The notes under the pieces are model-generated. The model did no database searches. It was given only the letters and a program-made list of their open reading frames with translations, and had not been told where the DNA came from. Of a DNA stretch of 64,000 bases, positions 26,725 to 34,797 are shown in pieces (the first letter of the stretch is position 1; each line of letters opens with the position of its first letter). Position numbers and translations under genes: made by a program. The stretch is from CBDEGU01 sp965238045 (GTDB taxonomy: Bacteria > Acidobacteriota > Terriglobia > Bryobacterales > UBA6623). The stretch covers positions 124,001 through 188,000 of the forward strand of contig CBDEGU010000008.1 in assembly GCA_965238045.1 (NCBI GenBank), read 5' to 3'.

Positions 26725-27843
26725 TGGACTGTCCCAGAGTAACCTTCTTAGTGAAAGCGGCGTCTATACAGTATGCCCTTTCAAGCCGAACCAATCGCTT
26801 TGGACGAGAAAGAACGGTCTGAGTTGGAAGAGATCGGCGGCTCGCAGTCGCTGCCGGCCGGGTTCGTGCTACGAGCCAAGATCGTGTTGTTGTTGAGCGG
26901 CGGCTGGTCGTATGCACGCCTAGCCGACAAACTCGACACCTCGGCGCGTACCGTGGGGAAATGGAAGCGCCGCTTTCTCCAAGCCCGACTCGATGGGCTC
27001 GAAACCGAGCGGCCCGGTCAAGCGCCCTCCAAGCTGAGCGTCAAGCTGCGCGCTCGGATACTCAACGCCACGCGCCGCAAACCCCGAGACGGTTCCACCC
27101 ACTGGTCCTGCCGCAAACTCGCCCGTCAGCTCGCGCTAAGCAAGACGATGATTCATCGCGTTTGGCGGGAAGCCGGCCTGCAACCGCATCGTTTGGAACG
27201 CTACATGGCCTCCAACGACCCGGACTTCGAGCGCAAGGCGGCCGACATCATCGGGCTCTATCTCGACCCGCCCCGGCACGCCGCCATATTCTGCGTTGAC
27301 GAAAAGACCGCCATGCAGGCCCTGGATCGCCGCGACCGTGTGCTGCCGCTCTCGCCCGGCCGGGCGGAACGGCACGGCTTCGAATACAAGCGCAACGGCA
27401 CACTCTCGCTCTACGCCGCTCTGAACACCAAAACCGGCAAGGTGCAGGGCAAGACCGCTCGGCGACACACCAGCAAGGAGTTCGTGAGCTTTCTCGCCGA
27501 CATCGTCGCGCCCTACGAGGCCGAGCAGGAGATTCACATCATCTGCGACAATCTCTCCGCGCACAAGACGAAGAAGGTGGCCGAGTTCCTGCGAGCCCAT
27601 CCCAACGTGCAGTTACACTGCACCCCGACCTATTCGTCGTGGCTGAATCAAGTCGAATTGTGGTTTTCCAAGCTGCAGAGGGATGTGATCACGCGCGGCA
27701 TCTTCACCTCCACGGCGGACCTGGCCCGCAAGTTACGCCGCTACATCAACGCCTATTCCAAAGACGCCAAGCCCTTCCGCTGGAAATACTCCAACCCCGC
27801 GCGCCGCATCCGTCATGGTGTATCTTTCTCTGGGACAGTCCAC
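26724..27843 (+). mobile_element. intact IS630-family element (1,120 bp)
   Basis: The ends are GTGGACTGTCCCAGAG (26724-26739) and its exact reverse complement (27828-27843). They are flanked by the TA duplication expected for this family (26722-26723 and 27844-27845). It contains one transposase gene with all DDE residues. Confidence 0.92.
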
Positions 27844-27846
27844 TAG
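26773..27846 (+). CDS. IS630-family transposase
   Basis: This 357-residue protein has an N-terminal helix-turn-helix region (WSYARLADKLDTSARTVGKW, about residues 45-65) and a DDE domain. The catalytic residues are in CVDEKTAMQAL (first Asp), HIICDNLSAHKTKKV (second Asp) and YSSWLNQVELWFSKLQ (Glu). The protein ends HGVSFSGTVH, encoded by the right inverted repeat. No frameshift is seen, so it may be active. Confidence 0.93.
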   Translation: MPFQAEPIALDEKERSELEEIGGSQSLPAGFVLRAKIVLLLSGGWSYARLADKLDTSARTVGKWKRRFLQARLDGLETERPGQAPSKLSVKLRARILNATRRKPRDGSTHWSCRKLARQLALSKTMIHRVWREAGLQPHRLERYMASNDPDFERKAADIIGLYLDPPRHAAIFCVDEKTAMQALDRRDRVLPLSPGRAERHGFEYKRNGTLSLYAALNTKTGKVQGKTARRHTSKEFVSFLADIVAPYEAEQEIHIICDNLSAHKTKKVAEFLRAHPNVQLHCTPTYSSWLNQVELWFSKLQRDVITRGIFTSTADLARKLRRYINAYSKDAKPFRWKYSNPARRIRHGVSFSGTVH

Positions 27847-28196
27847 GTCGGCCGCTTTTTCAACTTCTACTCATTCTGCCCACAGGCCGCGTCGCGTCCG
27901 CACAACAGAGTGGTGCTGAGGAAGTAGCTGCATGCGCCGCTTGTAGTGGCATCTTGATGATCCCGGTGGTCATCTTCGTCTTGAACATTGCGCTTCTTGT
28001 ATGGGTCGCCCGCGACGCTAAATCGAGAGGCATGGATAGCTCTGTTTTGTGGATGATCCTTGTAATGTTCACAAGCATCATCGGGTTGATCATTTACATC
28101 TTCGCGCGACCTCAGGGCAACCTTATTCAGTGTTCCAGCTGCAACAACAACAGGCTTCAGGCGAGTGCAAGATGTCCCCACTGTGGCAATGCGTAA
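27846..28196 (+). CDS. PLDc_N-like membrane protein with zinc ribbon (5' end disturbed by IS630)
   Basis: The frame continues into the IS without a good start. After the insertion it reads a signal-like PLFQLLLILPTGRVASAQQ, then a PLDc_N-type segment: LMIPVVIFVLNIALLVWVAR, DAKSRGMDSSVLWMILVMF and IIGLIIYIFARPQG, two membrane helices joined by a short loop. It ends with a zinc ribbon, CSSCNNNRLQASARCPHCG. PLDc_N segments are membrane anchors. The original start probably lay upstream of the insertion point; an ATG at 27957 could give a shorter product. It overlaps the YidD-like gene by 25 bp. Confidence 0.65.
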   Translation, partial: GRPLFQLLLILPTGRVASAQQSGAEEVAACAACSGILMIPVVIFVLNIALLVWVARDAKSRGMDSSVLWMILVMFTSIIGLIIYIFARPQGNLIQCSSCNNNRLQASARCPHCGNA

Positions 28197-28513
28197 AGCA
28201 TCCGGCGACCTATTTGTTCGGAGTCGTTCTAATCGTTACACTGGCTACGATTGATTCCTTTCGACCCAGCGAGAACCAGGTAACCGCTCGTCTCTACATT
28301 CAAGCCGTGGAACTCTATCAACACTATGGTCGGAAGGCCCTTTCCTCTCATATCCGTTGTCGCTACATCCCCACTTGCTCCGAGTATTCTCGCGAGGCTG
28401 TCGGGAGACACGGAATCGCAGACGGCATAACCTTGAGCGTCAAGCGGCTACTCTCCTGTACTCGAGAAGTCAAGCCCGGCGCACGGGATATTGTTCCAAT
28501 TGGCCGCCCGTAA
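28172..28513 (+). CDS. YidD-family protein with N-terminal membrane helix
   Basis: From the ATG at 28172 the protein has 113 residues: a membrane helix (YLFGVVLIVTLATID), a short linker, then the YidD/DUF37 core CRYIPTCSEYSREAVGRHG with ITLSVKRLLSC and a terminal DIVP. YidD helps YidC-dependent membrane insertion and is usually encoded between rnpA and yidC. Here it stands in accessory DNA next to a PLDc_N/zinc-ribbon protein. The overlap with that gene suggests that they are translated together. Confidence 0.72.
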   Translation: MSPLWQCVKHPATYLFGVVLIVTLATIDSFRPSENQVTARLYIQAVELYQHYGRKALSSHIRCRYIPTCSEYSREAVGRHGIADGITLSVKRLLSCTREVKPGARDIVPIGRP

Positions 28514-28775
28514 TTCTGTGACGACCAACCTCTCCATCCTGGGGCTACATGCAAAAGATCAAGCCGGCGACGATATCCAGAGGGTTCTAAGCGGGATGAT
28601 CTCGGTTGTAGACGGCATTGGGGCCTTTCGAACCCATGCGGGCTCTGCCCACGGTGGAGGCGGACTCAGATACCGAGTCCGCGCGCGCCACGCCAAGCTC
28701 GTGGTAAACAGTGCTCAAACCTTGGCCCTGTTCTTGATAGAAACGTGGGAAGAACGCGAGAAAAAGCGACGCTAG
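28491..28775 (+). CDS. Abi_C (abortive-infection C-terminal) domain fragment
   Basis: The 94-codon frame (TTG start; real N-terminus unknown) contains IQRVLSGMISVVDGIGAFRT, HAGSAHG and RARHAKLVVNSAQTLALFLI. This is the Abi_C pattern found at the C-terminus of abortive-infection proteins. The usual N-terminal part is missing, so this is probably a truncated defence gene. It lies directly before vsr and the Eco29kI-type restriction-modification genes. Confidence 0.7.
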   Translation: MFQLAARNSVTTNLSILGLHAKDQAGDDIQRVLSGMISVVDGIGAFRTHAGSAHGGGGLRYRVRARHAKLVVNSAQTLALFLIETWEEREKKRR

Positions 28776-28825
28776 GGTACACATGCGCACCAAGCTAGGT
28801 ATAATATGTCGCAAGCCAAACGACG

Positions 28826-29242
28826 ATGGATACTCTCTCGCGCGCGGAACGCAGCGAGCGGATGGGTCGGGTCCGGTCGAAGGACACCAAGCCGGAGATG
28901 CTCGTGCGGAAACTGACCCACGGGATGGGTTTCCGGTATCGGCTGCACGTTCGGGGGTTGCCGGGATACCCGGATTTGGTCTTCCCCGGTCGCCACAAAG
29001 TGATCTTCGTTCACGGGTGCTTCTGGCACCGGCACGGTAGCCGCTGCCCGCTCACGAGGTGGCCGAAGTCGAAATTGGAGTTTTGGAAACCGAAGCTGGA
29101 ACAGAACCGGAGGCGCGACGCTCGAAATCGGCGGAAGTTGCGGAACCTGGGATGGAACGTACTGGTCGTCTGGGAATGTCAACTCAAGAATCGAACGGTT
29201 CTGGGGCGCCGTCTGCGATCGTTCCTCGAGGACGGAGCTTGA
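28826..29242 (+). CDS. vsr: very short patch repair endonuclease
   Basis: This 138-residue protein matches Vsr: LSRAERSERMGRVRSKDTKP (N-terminal DNA-contact helix), LVRKLTHGMGFRYRLH, LPGYPDLVFPGRHKVIFVHG with the metal-binding Asp, and CFWHRHG followed by CP (zinc site), then WNVLVVWECQLK. Vsr nicks T:G mismatches that arise from deamination of 5-methylcytosine and so accompanies C5 methyltransferases. Its stop overlaps the TTG start of the methyltransferase gene by 4 nt (TTGA). Confidence 0.93.
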   Translation: MDTLSRAERSERMGRVRSKDTKPEMLVRKLTHGMGFRYRLHVRGLPGYPDLVFPGRHKVIFVHGCFWHRHGSRCPLTRWPKSKLEFWKPKLEQNRRRDARNRRKLRNLGWNVLVVWECQLKNRTVLGRRLRSFLEDGA

Positions 29243-29277
29243 AGTCCGTTGAGTTGTTCACTGGCGCCGGCGGACTA

Positions 29278-30508
29278 GTATATCGTTTCATTAAACTGTA
29301 CTCATGTCAGACGCGCTCTCCAGCGGCTCGAACTTCCTCCAGCGGTGAACGACGGGGGCGGCGTTGATCTCCGCGATCCCCTGCAGGATTCGTTCTCGAA
29401 GTTCCTCCCAGGACTCCACCCGGATTCGCTTCAAAAAAGTGCGCGCCATCTTCCCGAACAGCATCTCGACAATATTCAGCCAGGACCCGTGGGTCGGCGT
29501 ATGCACGTATTTGAAGCGGTTCGGACGCGTCGCCAAATAGTCCTTCGTCTCCTTGGAAACGTGGGAGGAATGATTATCCAAGATCAATCGGATCGTGCAG
29601 TGGGCCGGGTAGGATTGGTCCAGATCCTTGAGCAGTAAGATGAATTCCCGGCTGCGGTGGCGCCGCTCCACCCGCGCTGTCACCCGACCGTCGTGCAAGT
29701 CCAGCGCCGCCAGAATCGAGCAAGTTCCCAGACGTTTGTATTCGTAATCTCGAGCCACGCAGGGATGCCGCCCCGCAGTCGGCGGCAGGTCCGGAGCGGT
29801 GTTGGCGATCGCTTGCACGCCGGGCTTTTCGTCGACCGAAACCGTAATCACGCCCGGCGATGGGCCGCCCTCGCCCGCGCTTTCATTCTGCAAGGCCACC
29901 TCGCGGTAGACCAGCAGCACCTGCCGCATCTTGGACTCAAAATCCGGGTCGCGGCGCTGCAAGTAGTACTTCACCTTCTCCGGGTGAAGAGGTTGCTCGG
30001 CCAGAATCCGATGGACGGTCGCCTTGGCCGCTTGGGCCAAGGCCGGATAGCCCGCTTCCACGGCATGCTGGCGCACGTGCCGGGCGAGCGCGCCGCGGGT
30101 CCAGAGCTCGGCGGCGTAACCGAGTTGCTTGGGTTTGCTACAGGCCAAGTGCACCACCCAGGCCTTGGCCTCTTCGCTGATGCGGGGTTCCCGGGGACGA
30201 TGATAGGCATCCTTGAGCGCCGCTTCCACCCCCATGGCCAGGGCTCGCTCGATCCATTTGCCAACGCTTTTGCGCGTCATCTTCACGGCCCGCATAATCT
30301 CGGCGATCGTCTCGCCGCAATGATAGCGCCACAGAATCTCGGCTCTCTGCACCTCCCGAGCCGGAGCCTTACGCGAACGACGCAGCCGCTGCAGATGTTG
30401 CGACTCTTCGGGCGTGAGAAGCAGTTGGGGACGCTTCGATTTTCCTGCCATGCATCCAGCCTAGCAGGAAACATCCTCGTATCGATATGTTTTAATGAAA
30501 CGCTATAC
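29278..30508 (-). mobile_element. IS630-family element inserted in the C5 methyltransferase gene (1,231 bp)
   Basis: The ends are GTATATCGTTTCATTAAA on the left and, read inward from the right, GTATAGCGTTTCATTAAA. They are flanked by TA duplications at 29276-29277 and 30509-30510. It is not closely related to the IS630 at 26724, as both ends and transposase differ. Removing it with one TA restores the methyltransferase frame. Confidence 0.93.
29291..30451 (-). CDS. IS630-family transposase
   Basis: This 386-residue protein has an N-terminal helix-turn-helix (CGETIAEIMRAVKMTRKSVG) and a DDE domain. The catalytic residues are in VSVDEKPGVQAI, IRLILDNHSSHVSKET and HGSWLNIVEMLFGKM. It fills nearly the whole element and is read against the interrupted gene. 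No frameshift is visible. Confidence 0.93.
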   Translation of the reverse strand: MAGKSKRPQLLLTPEESQHLQRLRRSRKAPAREVQRAEILWRYHCGETIAEIMRAVKMTRKSVGKWIERALAMGVEAALKDAYHRPREPRISEEAKAWVVHLACSKPKQLGYAAELWTRGALARHVRQHAVEAGYPALAQAAKATVHRILAEQPLHPEKVKYYLQRRDPDFESKMRQVLLVYREVALQNESAGEGGPSPGVITVSVDEKPGVQAIANTAPDLPPTAGRHPCVARDYEYKRLGTCSILAALDLHDGRVTARVERRHRSREFILLLKDLDQSYPAHCTIRLILDNHSSHVSKETKDYLATRPNRFKYVHTPTHGSWLNIVEMLFGKMARTFLKRIRVESWEELRERILQGIAEINAAPVVHRWRKFEPLESASDMSTV

Positions 30509-31654
30509 TAGCACTGGGAATCGCCAAAGCAGGTTTCGAGAACGAGGCCATCATCGAGCGCGACCGGTACGCCTGCGATACCGTTCGCGAAAACCAGAGC
30601 CGCGGGCACCCTCTGGTCGCTGACTGGAGACTATACCCGGAAGATGTAACGCGGTTCGACTTCTCTATCTTTAGCGACGACGTGGACCTAATTGCTGGCG
30701 GGCCACCGTGCCAGCCGTTTTCCATCGGCGGCAAGCACGGCGGATATCGCGACTCCCGAGACATGTTCCCGCAAATCTTCCGCGCCGTCAGACAGCTTCG
30801 GCCTCGAGCGGTCCTGATCGAAAATGTCAAAGGTCTCTTGCGGAAGACTTTTGGGACTTACTTCGGCTACATCAAGCTTCAGCTAGAGCACCCCGATGTG
30901 GCGCAACGGGAGGGGGAGGATTGGAAGGATCATCTAGCTCGCCTTGAGCAGCAACACACGAGGGGGCGCCAGGACGGGCTACGCTACAACGTGGTCTGCC
31001 AGCTTGTAAACGCCGCTAACTACGGGGTGCCGCAGAAGCGGGAGCGCATTTTCATTGTTGGGTTTCGCTCGGATGTGGATGCTAAGTGGTCCTTTCCCGA
31101 GGAAACGCACTCACTCGATGCGCTGGTCTACGACCAATGGGTGACGGGCACGTACTGGGATAGAAGTCGGGTCGCTCGCCGGAATCGGCCTGGGATGCCT
31201 GATCGCGTGGCGGGCCGCGTCAGAAGACTGGACAACGCGTTGTTCGAGCCCGCGGGAAAACCCTGGCGGACTGTGCGGGAAACGTTGGAGGGTCTGCCTG
31301 ATCCCGAGCGACAGCCACGAGAAGCGAGTCAGCACCTGAACCACCGCTTCATTCCCGGCGCCCGCTGCTATAAGGGGCACACCGGGAGTCCTTTGGATGA
31401 ACCGGCCAAGACACTCAAGGCGGGTGACCACGGTGTGCCTGGGGGAGAGAACATGCTGCGGAGACCGGGCGGCGGCATCCGCTACTTCACGGTGCGGGAG
31501 GCCGCCCGGCTTCAGACGTTCCCCGATGACTACGTCTTCCATGGTTCCTGGTCCGAGACGATGCGTCAACTCGGAAACGCGGTTCCCGTTGACCTGGCGG
31601 TGGTGATGGCGACCGCGGTTGGACAGCGATTATCGGCTTTGCCATAATCGCTGC

Positions 31655-32320
31655 ATGGCGGAGCCCTTCAACCCGCTTGACCTGCAACACCTGGCCGAGA
31701 GTATTCACGGGGCACTTCTGCGCCAGACGGCGCATCCCATGCCGCCTTCGGAACGCTTCGAGGGTCCGGGGATTTACGCGCTGTACTACACGGGCAACTC
31801 CCCTGCCTATCGCAAGATCGCCGAAGCGAACGGCGAGGGTCGATTCGAAGCCCCAATCTACGTAGGTCGAGCTGTGCGAAAGGGCGCACGCAAGGGCGGA
31901 ACGCTTCACACGGCGGCTCGCGGAACCGACCTCTATAGCCGCCCGCGGCAGCACGCCCAGTCGGTCACAGAGGTAGAAAACCTCGACGTTGCGGACTTCC
32001 ACTTCCGCTACTTGCTCGTGGAGGACATCTGGATACCACTCGGTGAGTCATTGATGATTGACAGATACGCTCCGGTCTGGAACAAGATCATCGACGGATT
32101 CGGCATCCACACCCCCGGCAAAGGGCGCAAGGATCAGGTAACGTCTTCCTGGGACACTCTTCATCCAGGCCGCGCCTTTGTCAAGAAGGTTGGGCTTCCG
32201 CCAAACCCGAAGGGGCCGGAAGACCTGATCGAAGAGGTCAAGGCCTACCTCGACAAGCCTTACGAAGAGCAGGAGTTGGAGGAGTTGAGAGAGGAAATTG
32301 AGGGAAACCCCGATTCTTGA
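31655..32320 (+). CDS. Eco29kI-type GIY-YIG restriction endonuclease
   Basis: The ATG at 31655 gives 221 residues. The GIY-YIG core is GPGIYALYYTG and APIYVGRA, followed by LYSRPRQHAQSV with the likely catalytic Arg and His, and PLGESLMIDRYAPVWN with the Glu and Asn. This matches the Eco29kI family, whose prototype cuts CCGC/GG. The gene begins 7 bp after the methyltransferase stop, so the order is vsr-M-R. The nuclease frame looks complete although its cognate methyltransferase is broken. CCGCGG sites exist in this window (for example 473 and 1995). Confidence 0.87.
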   Translation: MAEPFNPLDLQHLAESIHGALLRQTAHPMPPSERFEGPGIYALYYTGNSPAYRKIAEANGEGRFEAPIYVGRAVRKGARKGGTLHTAARGTDLYSRPRQHAQSVTEVENLDVADFHFRYLLVEDIWIPLGESLMIDRYAPVWNKIIDGFGIHTPGKGRKDQVTSSWDTLHPGRAFVKKVGLPPNPKGPEDLIEEVKAYLDKPYEEQELEELREEIEGNPDS

Positions 32321-32358
32321 CCGTCGGGCGCCGGATCCTGCGCAATTTTCGCCGCGCC

Positions 32359-32470
32359 ACCCATCGTGTGCCTGGTAGCGGCCGGTGTGCCGCACCTTCG
32401 CGCGCAGCGGGGGAACAACCGCCAACAAGTCTTCTTCAGCGATCTGGATCGTCGCTTCTACCTGACGCGC
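32359..32470 (+). pseudogene. fragment of a REP-associated tyrosine (Y1) transposase
   Basis: In this frame the DNA reads VAAGVPHLRAQRGNNRQQ, then VFFSDLDRRFYL. This is the N-terminal signature of RAYT/Y1 transposases (usually GVPHHVTQRGN.R..VFF...DR..YL). It then breaks off near 32470, where an IS110 remnant on the other strand begins. The catalytic Tyr part is absent. REP-like repeats start about 230 bp downstream. Confidence 0.65.
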
Positions 32471-32482
32471 CCGCGGCATCAT

Positions 32483-32617
32483 GCCGGGCGGCGCCAGGTA
32501 ACAGCGAGGCAATAAACCGCGACGCAGCAGGTCGCAAATCTTCGAGGCGTCCAAGCGGTCATTCTTCTTCTTGCCGCAAGCGATCGCCTTGAGCATGGCC
32601 GGGTGGGCGACCTGCAA
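32483..32617 (-). pseudogene. fragment of an IS110-family transposase
   Basis: On the minus strand the frame reads MQVAHPAMLKAIACGKKKND, then RLDASKICDLLRRGLLPRCYLAP. This is the conserved N-terminal DEDD-domain segment of IS110 transposases. Homology stops near 32483 at the junction with the Y1-transposase fragment. Confidence 0.72.
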
Positions 32618-32703
32618 CTCGACGGCGTGCGGCGCGGCGGGAACGGGCGGGAACCAGGGGGAAAACGAGGAGCAGGTACCCTGATTGCGGCTAAGCCATT
32701 ATT

Positions 32704-32872
32704 ATTCAGTACTTTAAATTTTCGACTGATCGAGTGACAGCCACCCTATTGCTTGCCGGGATGAACGGCCGTGAGTCACAGAGCGCGAGTCATGGATTCA
32801 GCAGGGGCACAATAAGGCCGGCCACCCCGCAGCGAAGGTCCTCCGTTCGGCCGCGGGCCGAGGGCGCTCTCC
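32704..32872 (+). repeat. REP-like interspersed repeat, copy R1
   Basis: It contains attcagtactttaaatttt, gtgacagccaccctattgc, gtgagtcacagagcgcgagt, catggattcagcaggggcac and ctccgttcggccgcgg in the same order as the copy at 43724-43872. The inverted copy at 16433-16569 shares the left half. Confidence 0.75.
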
Positions 32873-33032
32873 TTTTTCTACCGTCCTCGCACGGACAGGA
32901 TAGCCGCCCGCCGCCTGCGATACATCGATTTTCGCACCGATCTCCGCACTGCTTGTGAGTTCAACTTGATTGCCGTCAGGGCAAGAGAACGTATACCATG
33001 GCGGACTCGGTCAGCCCAAATCGGAGACTCCC

Positions 33033-34148
33033 ATGAAAATCGAACGCGTCGAAGTGCAAGTCGTGGCTCCTGAGGTCAAACGATATACATGGTCGCACGA
33101 TCTGCCCGAGCAGTACATGACGAACACGATTCTGAGAATCTACACCGGCGACGGCGTGGAAGGCGTCGGCGGCGTTTCCAACTACACATCCCACCACCAC
33201 GACCGTTACACGGCTGAGACACTGCGGCACATGACTCCCGGCCTCATCGGGAGGAATCCTCTCGAGCGGGAAGCGATCCGGTGCAGCCTGTGGTCGCGCG
33301 TCTTCCCGCTAGCTCCCGGCGCACTCGCCGTCATCGATATCGCGCTGTGGGACCTGCTTGGCAAGATCGCTGGCCTGCCCGTCTATCAACTGCTGGGCGG
33401 CGCGCGGGACCGCATCCAGTCTTACGCGAGCACGCCACTGCTCGAGGACGTTCCGGCCTATCTCGACTTCATCGACTCGATGCTCGAACAGGGCTTTCGC
33501 GCCATCAAGTTCCACGCCTGGTGCCTTCCCGGCAAAGATCTCGAGCTGTGCCGCGCGGCGCGTAAACACCATCCCGGCGCCGACATTGCGTTCATGCTCG
33601 ATGCCGAGAACAACTACGACCGTCTCAGCGCGCTGCGGGTCGCGCGGGAACTCGAGGACCTCGAGTTCACCTGGTTCGAGGCACCGCTGCTCGACTTCGA
33701 CCTCGAGGGTTACCGAGATCTGACGAGCAGCGTCAAGATCCCCGTGATCCCGTCGGGCAACTGGATCCAGGACCTGCCGGCCTTCGGCGAGGCGATCCGA
33801 ACACGCGCCTGGCGGGCGGCGCGCACGGACGTGACCGTCTGTGGCGGCTTCACGCAGGCGCGCAAATTCTTGGCGCTCACCGAAGCCGCCGGCATCAACT
33901 GCGAGATCATGTCGTGGGGCAACACGCTGATCTCGGCGGCGAATCTGCACCTCATGCTCTCCACTCCGCACTGCACCTACTACGAACAGCCCGTCCCCTG
34001 CGATTCCTACGAATACGGGATGAAAGACGTAATCCGCACGCAGAGCGATGGGTTCGTCAAGGCCCCCAGCGGCCCGGGACTGGGGGTCGAGATCGATTGG
34101 GACGCGATGAACGAGGCGACGATCTTGTCGTTCAGTAACGAGTCATAG
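33033..34148 (+). CDS. enolase-superfamily enzyme (mandelate racemase/muconate-lactonizing type)
   Basis: From the ATG at 33033 (cggag upstream) the protein has 371 residues. The N-terminal capping domain includes ILRIYTGDGVEGVGGVSNYT. The barrel shows LAVIDIALWDLLGKIAGLPV, the candidate catalytic Lys in AIKFHAW, and metal ligands in FMLDAENNY and FTWFEAPL. The third metal ligand is probably near IPVIPSGNW, and the final acid/base region is EIMSWGNTLISAANLHLML. Members abstract a proton alpha to a carboxylate, often acting on sugar acids. The substrate cannot be read from sequence. The gene stands alone, flanked by repeats. Confidence 0.85.
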   Translation: MKIERVEVQVVAPEVKRYTWSHDLPEQYMTNTILRIYTGDGVEGVGGVSNYTSHHHDRYTAETLRHMTPGLIGRNPLEREAIRCSLWSRVFPLAPGALAVIDIALWDLLGKIAGLPVYQLLGGARDRIQSYASTPLLEDVPAYLDFIDSMLEQGFRAIKFHAWCLPGKDLELCRAARKHHPGADIAFMLDAENNYDRLSALRVARELEDLEFTWFEAPLLDFDLEGYRDLTSSVKIPVIPSGNWIQDLPAFGEAIRTRAWRAARTDVTVCGGFTQARKFLALTEAAGINCEIMSWGNTLISAANLHLMLSTPHCTYYEQPVPCDSYEYGMKDVIRTQSDGFVKAPSGPGLGVEIDWDAMNEATILSFSNES

Positions 34149-34274
34149 GAACCACGACGGGGAATTGCCCAGTTGACGGCCGTCGGCGACAATGGACCGG
34201 TGGAATCAGTCAGACCCCGCCTCCGCAGCTGGTCCAGTGGAAAATGTTAGCGACCTAAGGGGCACGTACCAGCA

Positions 34275-34336
34275 CCCATGGAAACGAGGGGGGAACGAGG
34301 GAAACGAAGGACAAGGGAAACGAAGGACAGGCACCC
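34275..34336 (+). repeat. degenerate ggaaacga / gaaggacag tandem repeat
   Basis: Units such as ggaaacgaggg, ggaacgaggg and aaacgaaggacag follow one another and end in ggacaggcaccct, the motif also found in the REP-like repeats. Confidence 0.6.
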
Positions 34337-34338
34337 TA

Positions 34339-34448
34339 GAGCATTTTCAGGAATGCCATGCACAACTCATAGGGGCTGCTGAGCATCGGCGCTTCGGCTA
34401 GGACGCATGCATCTTCGGATACGGGCTATGTCACCAGTGAAAATGCTC
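34339..34448. mobile_element. 110-bp MITE with IS630/Tc1-type ends
   Basis: GAGCATTTTCA at the left is matched by TGAAAATGCTC at the right. Both are flanked by TA (34337-34338 and 34449-34450), so CTAGAGCATTTTCA is perfectly inverted. The size, inverted repeats and TA target fit a non-autonomous element mobilised by an IS630/mariner-type transposase. It sits at the end of a short tandem repeat. Confidence 0.75.
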
Positions 34449-34451
34449 TAG

Positions 34452-34797
34452 CGTTGCCTGGGTGAGGTATCAACAGCTTTGGGCTCCAAAAAACTTTCGC
34501 GGGGAGCAGCGTCGGCCGGAGCGGCGTTCAGCCCGCTCCATCAACGCCTGCGATCGGATGGACGAGCCCTGGCGCCTGCCGGCGGAAGTAATTTGCACGG
34601 TTTAGGAAAAAAAGACGTGGTATTCGGAGCAGCGCGGGTGTATACTGTGGCCGTACTAGTGCCAAAATGGAAATCCTGGTTAATTACAAGATGGAAGCGA
34701 GCGGGCCAGTTATGTTGTAAACTTTTGTCCTGATGGCTGGCCGTCGTCACGGAAACACGCTGAGTGTCAGGAGTCGTCTGAACAAACAGAGGCCAGG
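34452..34797. other. intergenic region without recognisable features
   Basis: I see no gene, RNA or clear repeat here. A gtatactgtgg stretch near 34640 could contribute to a promoter for the following gene pair, but no convincing -35 and -10 pair is visible. Confidence 0.4.

Larger units (their letters stand above)
29239..31647 (+). pseudogene. DNA (cytosine-5) methyltransferase split by IS630 (M.Eco29kI-like)
   Basis: Joining 29239-29277 to 30511-31647 restores one frame. It starts (TTG) KSVELFTGAGGLALGIAKAG, so the IS sits inside SAM motif I, at the CTA codon for Leu. Later motifs are all present: GGPPCQPFS with the catalytic Cys (motif IV), IENVKGL (VI), PQKRERIFIVGF (VIII), REAARLQTFPDDYVF (IX) and RQLGNAVPVDLA (X). 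The longest surviving piece with its own ATG starts at 30682 and lacks motif I. Without precise excision the enzyme cannot bind SAM. Confidence 0.92.

Noticed and set aside
28491..28775. complete abortive-infection gene
   Set aside because: Only the C-terminal domain is present and the upstream DNA codes for the YidD-like protein, so it is treated as a fragment.
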